Assembly (NCBI GenBank): GCA_016934715.1
Contig: JAFGSI010000082.1
Span: 1-39,780, forward strand
Direction: 5' to 3'
DNA from: Anaerolineales bacterium
GTDB taxonomy: Bacteria; Chloroflexota; Anaerolineae; Anaerolineales; Villigracilaceae
DNA length: 39,780 nt
The notes below the pieces were generated by a model. It saw only the letters and a program-made list of their open reading frames with translations, was not told the DNA's origin and searched no databases. The position numbers were made by a program, and so were the translations under genes. The first letter of the stretch is position 1, and every line of letters begins with the position of its first letter. Positions 8,039 through 15,580 of this stretch are shown piece by piece.

Positions 8039-9220
8039 ATGAAGAGGCACTCTATCTCATCCTGGGGGCTGGCCCTTACAATTTGCCTGGCGTTGAGTTC
8101 ATGCAACCTGCCAACCCCGACCGACCTGCCGACCTGCACGGAAGGACAGCTCCAGGCGCCGATCGACCTTGACCCGGACGGCGAATGGATCGTGCTCGAC
8201 CCGGCGGTCGCCCTGGTCCTTCAGTGGGGTTACCCCGAGACGACCTGCACACCGGATTTCTTCGAGGTTTATGTCTGGACCGGCCTCGAGCCGGCTACGC
8301 CGGGCATGACCGGCCGGGTGAACTATGACGACGCCTATTCGCCGGGGGTGTGGATGCTGATCTGGCCTGTTCTGCTGGAGCCGGGAAACACCTACTACTG
8401 GAGGGTTTATCCCGGCCTGGAAACCGGCCCCGGGCCTGATGTCGATGGCCCGAATACCAGGGCGCACTTCTTTACCGGCCCGGTCTGCACCGATGACGGC
8501 GCCATGCAACCCGTTGACCTGATCAGCCCGGAGGATGACATCACCGTCGCACCAGATGATGAGATCACCTTCGCCTGGGACGATCCGACCTCCTGCCTGG
8601 TGGACGGCCTGTTCGAGATCGATTTCCACAGATCACCAACCAGCCCGCGCGTATACGGTATCCCGATCTTACAGACCGTCTACACCACCACCCCGGCCGA
8701 GATCGGCCTGGAGGAATGCACCCGCTACTACTGGCGGATCAAGACCGACCCGTCCGGCCCGCCGGAAGAACCTTTCTCGGATTTCCGCACTTTCTTTGTC
8801 CAGCCGCCAGGAGTGATTTGTCCGCTGGTCGATCTGCGAATCCCTCCTGCCGCCATCGCCCGCCTGAACCTGAATTGCCGCTCTGGCCCGGGTCCAGCTT
8901 ATCACATCGACGACACCTTCTTCGCCGGGGCCTCCGCCCCGATCGTCGGCCGCAACCCTGAAAGTACCTGGTGGTACATCCTGAGCCCTAACCTGAACAT
9001 CCACTGCTGGGTGTGGGGGGAACAGGTGGATATCGAGGGCGAGGTGGGCGAGGTGCAGGTCGTGGAGGTCGGGCCGCCGCCTACAGACGAGCCGACCAAC
9101 GAACCCCCACCTCAGATCAACTGCGCCCAGTACACCGATTCCCAGTCCTGCGGCGCCAACCCGGCCTGCCTCTGGGAGTCCTATCTGACCACCCAGGGCG
9201 GTCAGTGTGTGAACCGGTAA
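8039..9220 (+). CDS. lipoprotein with SH3b-like domain
   Basis: This 393-residue protein has a lipoprotein signal: basic MKRH, a hydrophobic stretch and the lipobox LSSC with Cys22 as the likely acylated residue. Two repeated beta-rich segments (about 30-150 and 155-260) each contain a YYWRV or YYWRI strand, resembling fibronectin-type or Ig-like modules. Residues 265-330 look like a bacterial SH3 domain (LNLNCRSGPGPAYH ... WWYI ... CWVW). A proline-rich linker leads to a short cysteine-containing tail with four Cys. The site GTAAGGAG precedes the ATG and a strong terminator follows. It probably faces the outside of the cell membrane; its binding partner is unknown. Confidence 0.78.
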   Translation: MKRHSISSWGLALTICLALSSCNLPTPTDLPTCTEGQLQAPIDLDPDGEWIVLDPAVALVLQWGYPETTCTPDFFEVYVWTGLEPATPGMTGRVNYDDAYSPGVWMLIWPVLLEPGNTYYWRVYPGLETGPGPDVDGPNTRAHFFTGPVCTDDGAMQPVDLISPEDDITVAPDDEITFAWDDPTSCLVDGLFEIDFHRSPTSPRVYGIPILQTVYTTTPAEIGLEECTRYYWRIKTDPSGPPEEPFSDFRTFFVQPPGVICPLVDLRIPPAAIARLNLNCRSGPGPAYHIDDTFFAGASAPIVGRNPESTWWYILSPNLNIHCWVWGEQVDIEGEVGEVQVVEVGPPPTDEPTNEPPPQINCAQYTDSQSCGANPACLWESYLTTQGGQCVNR

Positions 9221-9232
9221 CCGGTATCGATA

Positions 9233-9268
9233 ACAGAAGAGGCGTAGCGAGCGCCTCTTCTGTTTTTC
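9233..9268 (+). terminator. rho-independent terminator after the lipoprotein gene
   Basis: A perfect 12-base-pair stem (9233-9244 with 9252-9263) encloses a seven-base loop and is followed by a T-run. It begins 13 bases after the lipoprotein stop codon. Confidence 0.85.
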
Positions 9269-9411
9269 ACACGAGACCACTTCCTCTTTGTGTTGCCTTC
9301 CGCAAGCAGTGGGGGGAGCGCCGAAATCTGTCCCGACCAGCCAGTGTTCGGCGTCAGGGACATCCACCGAGCCCGTCGCCCGGGCCGGTGAAACACCGGC
9401 CTGGGCCAAAA

Positions 9412-12003
9412 TCAAGGTGCTGCCGGCTGACCCTCTCCGGTTACCAGCATCCTCAGCAGCGCGAGCGTCTCCGCCTTGCCCCCCATCCCATTCTCCCCTG
9501 CCGGGCCAACGCACGAGGGACAACCGTCTTCGCAGGGACAATCCTGCACCAGTTCCAACGCCCGAATGGCCAGGTCGACGTGCAGTTCGAACAACTTCTG
9601 GCTGAAGCCGATCCCGGCCGGGATCAGGTCGAAGAGCACCACCGCGGGCGCCCCGCCGGCGAAATCGGCCTGCGGGTCGGAATGAACCCCCAGGTCGCCG
9701 CTGTCGCACATCAGGAAAAGCGGTGCCAGCTGGCCCAGGACGTAGGCCAGCCCGGCCAGCCCCGAGCGGACTCGCACGTTGGTCTCGACCTTGCGGTGGC
9801 ATTCATGACACAGGGTCACCAGGTTCTCCAGGCGGTTGGCCTGCTGCCGCAGGATATGTCCGCTCTCGTCACGGAAAGTCCGGAACGGGACCCGGTGGTG
9901 GACAGCATGCTGGCGACCCGCTTCCGGGACCCCACAGACCTGACAACAATAGCCGTCCCGCTCCCGGACCCGCTCGCGGATCCCCGGCCACTCGGGCCCG
10001 TAGTCGTTGGGGGCATTGGTCCACAGGCCGTCCATGCTCAACGCCCGGACCGTTGCCTCCGCCAGGGTCAGCCAATAGCCGGTGGTCTGCAGATCGGAGG
10101 GCGGTAGATCGAGAGGCTCCTGGCCGAGGTTCTCGCGCCCAGTCCAGGAACGCTTGCGGAAGCCGGTGACGCGGGTCGTGACCATCAGCTCCCCCCAGGC
10201 TTTCTCGCCGCCGCGGACTGCTGCCCGGTCTGCGACCGCCTGGACCTGGATCTGGGTTTCGCGCAGCGGTTCGGTAAAGTAGTCCAGCCCGACCGGGATG
10301 ACCACCGCCAGCCGCCGTTCAAGGTCCAGTTCCTGGACGTAATACTGCTGACCTTCATGCAGGTAGACAGCCCGCGGGTGGACCATCCAGGCGGCCGACT
10401 CGAGGTCCACCTCACCCAGGAGCTGCGGCTCATCCCCGTCCTGGATCTGGAGCACGACCCGCTCCGGGGAGGCCGAACGCAGCCCGACGACGGCTGCCGG
10501 ATAAGCGTCGGCCATCCAATAGAACTTGTCGTCCGAGAAGTGAGCCTGATGGCCGTCGACCAGGAACTGCAGGAACTCCTGCACCTGTTCGGCGGGTAAA
10601 TCGCCGAAGCCCTCGCCCTGTGCGAAGGGCAACTCGAAGGTGGCGCAGCGCAGGTGTTCAAGCAGGATCAGCAAGTGGTCAGGGTTGACCAGGCCGAGTT
10701 CGGGCGAGCGTCCGAAGAAGTAATCTGGGTGATGGGCCAGGAACTGGTCGAGCGGGCTGGCGGAAGCGAGCAGGACGGCCGCGGCTGGGTCGTCGCCACG
10801 CCCGGCCCGGCCAGCCTGCTGCCAGGTGCTGGCGATCGTCCCCGGATAGCCGACCAGCAACGCCGCGCCCAGCCCGCCGATGTCGATGCCCAGCTCGAGG
10901 GCATTGGTGGCCACCACCAGCCGGACCGAGCCATCCCGCAGACCGCGCTCGATCTCGCGCCGCTGGGAGGGCAGGTAACCGCTGCGATACCCGCGAACCA
11001 CCCCCTCCTGTCCTGCCTGCCCTCCTTCGGAAATGGGGGGCGTACCCCGCGGGATGTCCCCGGCAGAGGAGATCCCCTGCAAGTAGGTCAGCAGAATCTC
11101 CACGCTCCGCCGGGTGCGGGCGAAGGTGACAGCCTGGACGCCCTCGGCCAACAGGTCCCCGGCCAGGCGCAAGGCCTCCTGCATGCTGCTGGCCCGCAGT
11201 CCGAGCGATGGTTCCACGACCGGCGGATTGTAGATCAGGAAGTGGCGCTCACCGCGGCCCGAGCCATCCTGGTCGACCAGGGTCACCGGGGCCTCGATCA
11301 GTCGGCCAGCCAGTTCGGCCGGGTTTCCGATCGTGGCCGAGGTCAGAATGAATTGCAGCTGGGTTCCGTAGAAGGCGGCGACACGCTTCAGCCGGCGGAG
11401 CACGTTGGCAACGTGCGAGCCGAAAACGCCCCGGTAGGTATGCTGCTCGTCAATGACGACATACTTCAGCCCGCGCAGGAAGTCGGCCCAATTGGTGTGG
11501 TGCGGCAGGATCCCGGTGTGAAACATGTCGGGGTTGGTCAGGATGACCCGGGCTCGCTCGCGGATCGACTTGCGGTCGCGCGCCGGCGTATCCCCGTCAT
11601 AGATTGCAGAAGGAATACCCGTAAATGAAGAATGAAAGGACTTGAGACTGGACAGCTGGTCCTGGGTCAGGGCCTTGGTCGGGAAGAGGTACAGGGCCCG
11701 GGCCGCGTCGTCGGCCAGCAGGCCGCTCAGGACGGGCAGGTTGTAGGCCAGGGTCTTCCCGCTGGCCGTGCCGGTAGCCAGGACCAGATTCTCTCCCCGC
11801 CGAACGATCTCCCAGGCCCGGGCCTGATGACTGTAGAGCGCTGCGATCCCCTGCCGGCGGAGCGCTTCCGCCAGGGGGGGCGGCAGATCGGCCGGGATGG
11901 GCCGCAAGTCAGCGGGCCGCGGCGGCAGAGTTCGCCAGGCCACGAAGTTGGGGGCGGTGACAGGATCGTTGCGCCAGAAGGAGAGCAACCTCTCAAGGCT
12001 CAT
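9412..12003 (-). CDS. mrfA: MrfA/YprA-like DExH helicase with inserted HNH module
   Basis: This 863-residue superfamily 2 helicase has Walker A at residues 76-84 (ATGTASGKT), a DEQH box at 185-188 and a second RecA domain containing NALELGIDIGG and QQAGRAGR. The C-terminus carries the DUF1998/MZB cysteine site CPCEDGCPSC (Cys822, 824, 828, 831), typical of MrfA. Between them, residues 680-740 hold an HNH nuclease-like module: Cys687 and Cys690, His702-His703, Asn727, Cys732 and Cys735. Bacillus MrfA is about 750 residues and has no such module. MrfA is a 3'-5' helicase that acts with MrfB in mitomycin-adduct repair. A TTG start at 12021 would add six residues; neither start has a strong ribosome binding site. 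The HNH residues look intact, but nuclease activity is inferred. Confidence 0.88.
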   Translation of the reverse strand: MSLERLLSFWRNDPVTAPNFVAWRTLPPRPADLRPIPADLPPPLAEALRRQGIAALYSHQARAWEIVRRGENLVLATGTASGKTLAYNLPVLSGLLADDAARALYLFPTKALTQDQLSSLKSFHSSFTGIPSAIYDGDTPARDRKSIRERARVILTNPDMFHTGILPHHTNWADFLRGLKYVVIDEQHTYRGVFGSHVANVLRRLKRVAAFYGTQLQFILTSATIGNPAELAGRLIEAPVTLVDQDGSGRGERHFLIYNPPVVEPSLGLRASSMQEALRLAGDLLAEGVQAVTFARTRRSVEILLTYLQGISSAGDIPRGTPPISEGGQAGQEGVVRGYRSGYLPSQRREIERGLRDGSVRLVVATNALELGIDIGGLGAALLVGYPGTIASTWQQAGRAGRGDDPAAAVLLASASPLDQFLAHHPDYFFGRSPELGLVNPDHLLILLEHLRCATFELPFAQGEGFGDLPAEQVQEFLQFLVDGHQAHFSDDKFYWMADAYPAAVVGLRSASPERVVLQIQDGDEPQLLGEVDLESAAWMVHPRAVYLHEGQQYYVQELDLERRLAVVIPVGLDYFTEPLRETQIQVQAVADRAAVRGGEKAWGELMVTTRVTGFRKRSWTGRENLGQEPLDLPPSDLQTTGYWLTLAEATVRALSMDGLWTNAPNDYGPEWPGIRERVRERDGYCCQVCGVPEAGRQHAVHHRVPFRTFRDESGHILRQQANRLENLVTLCHECHRKVETNVRVRSGLAGLAYVLGQLAPLFLMCDSGDLGVHSDPQADFAGGAPAVVLFDLIPAGIGFSQKLFELHVDLAIRALELVQDCPCEDGCPSCVGPAGENGMGGKAETLALLRMLVTGEGQPAAP

Positions 12004-12100
12004 GTTCGCAAAAGGATGCAACCCAGAACAAGGCAGGTTCTTGTCCTGATCGGAAGATCATGACGGCCCGGCATCCTGCACCGGGCCGGACCGCAATGGA

Positions 12101-12886
12101 TCACTTCTTCTTGCGCCTGGAACCAGACCCTGGCCTGACCTCTGCCTGGACCGGGGCGTAGTCGCTGTGCAGTTGGACCGGCTGTCCATTCGCGCGCACC
12201 CGCAGGTTGAGCATCTCGACGAAGACCGAGAACCCCATGGCGAAATAGATGTATCCCTTGGGGATGTGCTGGTGCAGGGCCTCGACGACCAGCGACATGC
12301 CGATCAGCAGCAGGAATGAGAGCGCCAGGATCTTGACGGTCGGGTGCCGGTCAACAAAGGCGCTGATCGGACCGGAGGCCCACAGCATGATGATGACCGC
12401 GATCACCACGGCAATGATCATGACTGCCAGTTCGTTGGCCATGCCTACTGCAGTGATGACCGAATCAAGCGAGAAGATGATGTCAAGGATCCCGATCTGG
12501 ATGACCACGCTGGCGAAGGAAGCCGCGACCTTGCCCGCGCGCGCGCCCTGCTTGCCCTCCAGCTTGTCGTGGATCTCGAAGGTGCTCTTCGCCAGCAGGA
12601 ACAGGCCGCCGACGATCAGGATCAAGTCGCGCCAGGAGATGCTGATCTCGAAGACCGTGAACAGCGGAGCCGTCAGGCGGATGATCCAGCTCAATGAGAG
12701 CAGCAGCAGGATGCGGGTGATCATCGCCACCGCCAGGCCAGCCTGGCGGGCGCGCGACTGCTGGGCAGCCGGGAGTTTTCCCGCCAAGATGGATATAAAG
12801 ACAATGTTGTCGATGCCCAGGACGATCTCGAGGACCGTCAGGGTCAGCAGGGCGATCCCATTCTCGGCTGTAATGAGGTTCTCCAT
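12101..12886 (-). CDS. TerC family integral membrane protein
   Basis: This 261-residue protein has about seven hydrophobic helices and the TerC hallmark LEIVLGIDNIVFISILAGKLP, with acidic residues inside the first helix, and a second matching segment IIFSLDSVITAVGMANE. Family members are linked to manganese export or metalation of secreted proteins, and to tellurite resistance. The ATG at 12886 has GGAGG ten bases upstream; the frame remains open a further 42 codons, but those codons lack family similarity. The Lys/Arg-rich C-terminus is cytoplasmic by expectation. It follows mrfA's start by 97 bases on the same strand and has its own leader with inverted repeats. Confidence 0.9.
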   Translation of the reverse strand: MENLITAENGIALLTLTVLEIVLGIDNIVFISILAGKLPAAQQSRARQAGLAVAMITRILLLLSLSWIIRLTAPLFTVFEISISWRDLILIVGGLFLLAKSTFEIHDKLEGKQGARAGKVAASFASVVIQIGILDIIFSLDSVITAVGMANELAVMIIAVVIAVIIMLWASGPISAFVDRHPTVKILALSFLLLIGMSLVVEALHQHIPKGYIYFAMGFSVFVEMLNLRVRANGQPVQLHSDYAPVQAEVRPGSGSRRKKK

Positions 12887-12913
12887 AAAGTCTTTGCCTC
12901 CAGCAATCGTATA

Positions 12914-12935
12914 ATGGGATTTTACTCCATCCCAT
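12914..12935 (-). repeat. inverted repeat in the terC leader
   Basis: The seven-base arms ATGGGAT and ATCCCAT are separated by eight bases and lie 28 bases before the terC start. Further symmetric elements lie upstream: the perfect palindrome GGCAGCGCTGCC at 12987-12998 and GCTCCATGTGGAGC at 13006-13019. They could form leader RNA structure or an operator. I cannot match a known manganese riboswitch here. Confidence 0.35.
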
Positions 12936-13105
12936 GGCGATTCGCCAAATTCTGACGGATGTGAAAGGCGGTCTCCCGACAACCCCGGCAGCGCTGCCCG
13001 AAGCTGCTCCATGTGGAGCTCTCCGGTATGGCTGACACGCGATCAAGACAGCCCTCTTTTCAACTTTCCTCCATGGCATTTTCAGCCTGAACAGGAGCAA
13101 TCCTC

Positions 13106-13134
13106 TTGACAAATACTATTAACTCGTTTATTAT
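13106..13134 (+). promoter_or_regulatory. consensus sigma-70 promoter of the PadR operon
   Basis: TTGACA at 13106-13111 and TATTAT at 13129-13134 are separated by exactly 17 bases. This is the best promoter in the window and lies about 50 bases before the padR start codon. Confidence 0.8.
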
Positions 13135-13172
13135 TTTCCGCTGTTCGCAAATATAAACTCGTGTACTATTAA
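13114..13172 (+). promoter_or_regulatory. candidate PadR operator repeats
   Basis: AACTCGTTTATTATT at 13121-13135 recurs as AACTCGTGTACTATT at 13156-13170, 35 bases downstream. TACTATTAA also occurs twice (13114-13122 and 13164-13172). One copy covers the -10 box and the other lies in the untranslated leader, which fits autorepression by the PadR protein encoded immediately downstream. Confidence 0.5.
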
Positions 13173-13180
13173 ATAAAACC

Positions 13181-13801
13181 ATGTCTGTCCGCCATACCAT
13201 CCTCGGCCTGCTGGCCCACAAACCCCGTCACGGTTACGAACTGCGCGCCGCCTTCGAAGCCCTCGTCGGGGGTGACCGGAACTGGGACCTCAAACCGGCC
13301 CAGATCTACACCACCCTCGACCGCCTCGAGGATGCCGGACTGGTCGCCTGCACCTCCGACCTGGGCGAAGGCCAAGAGCCATCGCGGCGCATCTATGCCC
13401 TCACCCCTCCGGGCAAGGCCGCCTTGCAGGAATGGTACGCTGAGGGCGTCTCGCCGGACCACCAGCGGGATGAATTCTTTCTTAAGCTGTTGACCGGCAT
13501 GGTCTCCGGAGAGGCCGACCCGGCCCGCCTGATCCAGACCCAGCGAGCCCACCTTTTCCGGGAGTTGCATGCCGCCACCACCTTGCGCGACAGCTATGAC
13601 CCGCACACGGAAATGGCCCAGATCCTGCTGCTCGACAAGGTCACCATGCACCTGGAAGCCGACCTGCGGTGGCTGGAGATGACCGAGCTGCGCCTGGATG
13701 AAGTCAAAGGCCAGCCGCTGCCCGAACCCGAGATTCGCCGCCGCGGTCGGCCGCCCAAAGGCGACAAGGGCTCCACATATCCACCGCCCAAACCGACATG
13801 A
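13181..13801 (+). CDS. PadR family transcriptional regulator
   Basis: This 206-residue protein starts MSVRHTILGLLAHKPRHGYEL, the standard PadR winged-helix opening. The recognition region contains AQIYTTLDRLEDAGLV, and the wing ends in RRIYALTPPGKAAL. The C-terminal half is the helical dimerisation domain (Vir_act_alpha_C type). The tail is basic with a KPT end. No Shine-Dalgarno sequence precedes the ATG, although the upstream promoter is excellent. It is the first gene of a four-gene run with an SDR enzyme and an ABC exporter. PadR proteins with this context usually repress the transporter until a toxic compound binds. Confidence 0.9.
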   Translation: MSVRHTILGLLAHKPRHGYELRAAFEALVGGDRNWDLKPAQIYTTLDRLEDAGLVACTSDLGEGQEPSRRIYALTPPGKAALQEWYAEGVSPDHQRDEFFLKLLTGMVSGEADPARLIQTQRAHLFRELHAATTLRDSYDPHTEMAQILLLDKVTMHLEADLRWLEMTELRLDEVKGQPLPEPEIRRRGRPPKGDKGSTYPPPKPT

Positions 13802-13855
13802 TTAAGCCTGCCCACCAAGCGACCCCATCCTTCCCCATTGATCAAAGGAACGAGA

Positions 13856-14743
13856 ATGACCCTTCCACGAAACCAAAAAACTGTCCTCATAACCGGCGCA
13901 AATTCCGGGATCGGCAAAGCCGCCGCTGTCCAGCTTGCCCGGGCTGGCGCGACCGTGGTCATGGCCTGCCGCAATCCCGAACGTGGCGCGCGGGCGGTGA
14001 ACGAGGTCAGGGCAGCGAGCGGCAATGCGCGGGTCGAACTGCTCGGAGTGGACATGGCCTCCCAGGCATCCATCTGCCGATTCGCGCAGGAATTCACGGG
14101 CAGCCACGCCCGCCTGGACGTGCTCATCCACAACGCGGCTACTTTCGACCACCGGCTGAAGGAGCCCGTGCTCACCCAGGACGGGCTGGAAACCGTCATC
14201 GCCACCAACCACCTCGGGCCGTTCTTAATGACCGGCCTGCTGCTCGACCTGCTGAAAGCCAGCGCCCCAAGCCGGATCATCACCGTCGCATCCAAAGGGT
14301 TGATCGCCTATCCATTCCTGGACATCGAGTTCGACAACCTGAACGGGGAGCGCAGGTTCAGCATGCAGCACGCCTATTACCATTCCAAACAGGCTCAGGT
14401 AATGTTCACCTTTGACCTGGCAGAACGCCTGCAAGGGACGGGCGTGACAGTCAACTGCGTGCGCGTGGGCAACATCGCCATTCCGGATGAAAGACTGGCC
14501 CACCTGCCCGCGTGGATGCGAAAAGCGTATCACGCCAAGAGGAAATTCGCCTTGACGCCCGAAAAAATGGCCGAGACCTACACCTGGCTGGCGGTAGATC
14601 CCGCCCTGGGGACGGTAACCGGCGGCTATTGGGATGCCCCCAATGTCCCGGCACGCGCGAACCGCATGGCCTACAACAAGCATACCTGGAAAAAACTCTG
14701 GGACGTAAGTGCCGCGCTCACCCACATTTCAAACCACTCGTAA
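13856..14743 (+). CDS. short-chain dehydrogenase/reductase
   Basis: This 295-residue SDR enzyme has the NAD(P)-binding TGANSGIG motif (residues 13-20), a modified NNAG region (HNAATF) and the catalytic Tyr174-xxx-Lys178 pair (YYHSK). An Arg at the end of the second strand (ACRNPER) favours NADPH. It resembles retinol dehydrogenase/WW-domain oxidoreductase-like SDRs. AAGGAA lies six bases before the ATG at 13856; a start at 13838 lies further from any site. It sits 54 bases after padR and 13 bases before the ATPase gene, so it is probably in the same transcript. Substrate is unknown. Confidence 0.88.
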   Translation: MTLPRNQKTVLITGANSGIGKAAAVQLARAGATVVMACRNPERGARAVNEVRAASGNARVELLGVDMASQASICRFAQEFTGSHARLDVLIHNAATFDHRLKEPVLTQDGLETVIATNHLGPFLMTGLLLDLLKASAPSRIITVASKGLIAYPFLDIEFDNLNGERRFSMQHAYYHSKQAQVMFTFDLAERLQGTGVTVNCVRVGNIAIPDERLAHLPAWMRKAYHAKRKFALTPEKMAETYTWLAVDPALGTVTGGYWDAPNVPARANRMAYNKHTWKKLWDVSAALTHISNHS

Positions 14744-14756
14744 AGAGGAGCTTCCC

Positions 14757-15500
<744 letters not shown>

Positions 15501-15580
15501 CTGTCAGCCATCGGTCACCAGCAGCAGGCTCCACGGTGCGCTGAAGGCCGAGAACTGATCGCTCTCCGGAGGAGCATCCT

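Noticed and set aside
9383-9401. GGCCGGTG-AAA-CACCGGCC hairpin just after the helicase stop
   Set aside because: No T-run follows on the minus strand, so I did not call a terminator, though factor-dependent termination is possible.
10654-11628. Open frame on the plus strand opposite the helicase
   Set aside because: Composition is Gln/Gly/Arg-rich and has no recognisable domain; the minus-strand helicase motifs are clear.
12039-12095. GC-rich inverted repeat after terC
   Set aside because: The stem GGCCCGG/CCGGGCC has a nine-base loop and no T-run on the minus strand.
12887-13180. yybP-ykoY manganese riboswitch before terC
   Set aside because: The conserved core sequences of that class are not visible; only unspecific inverted repeats are present.
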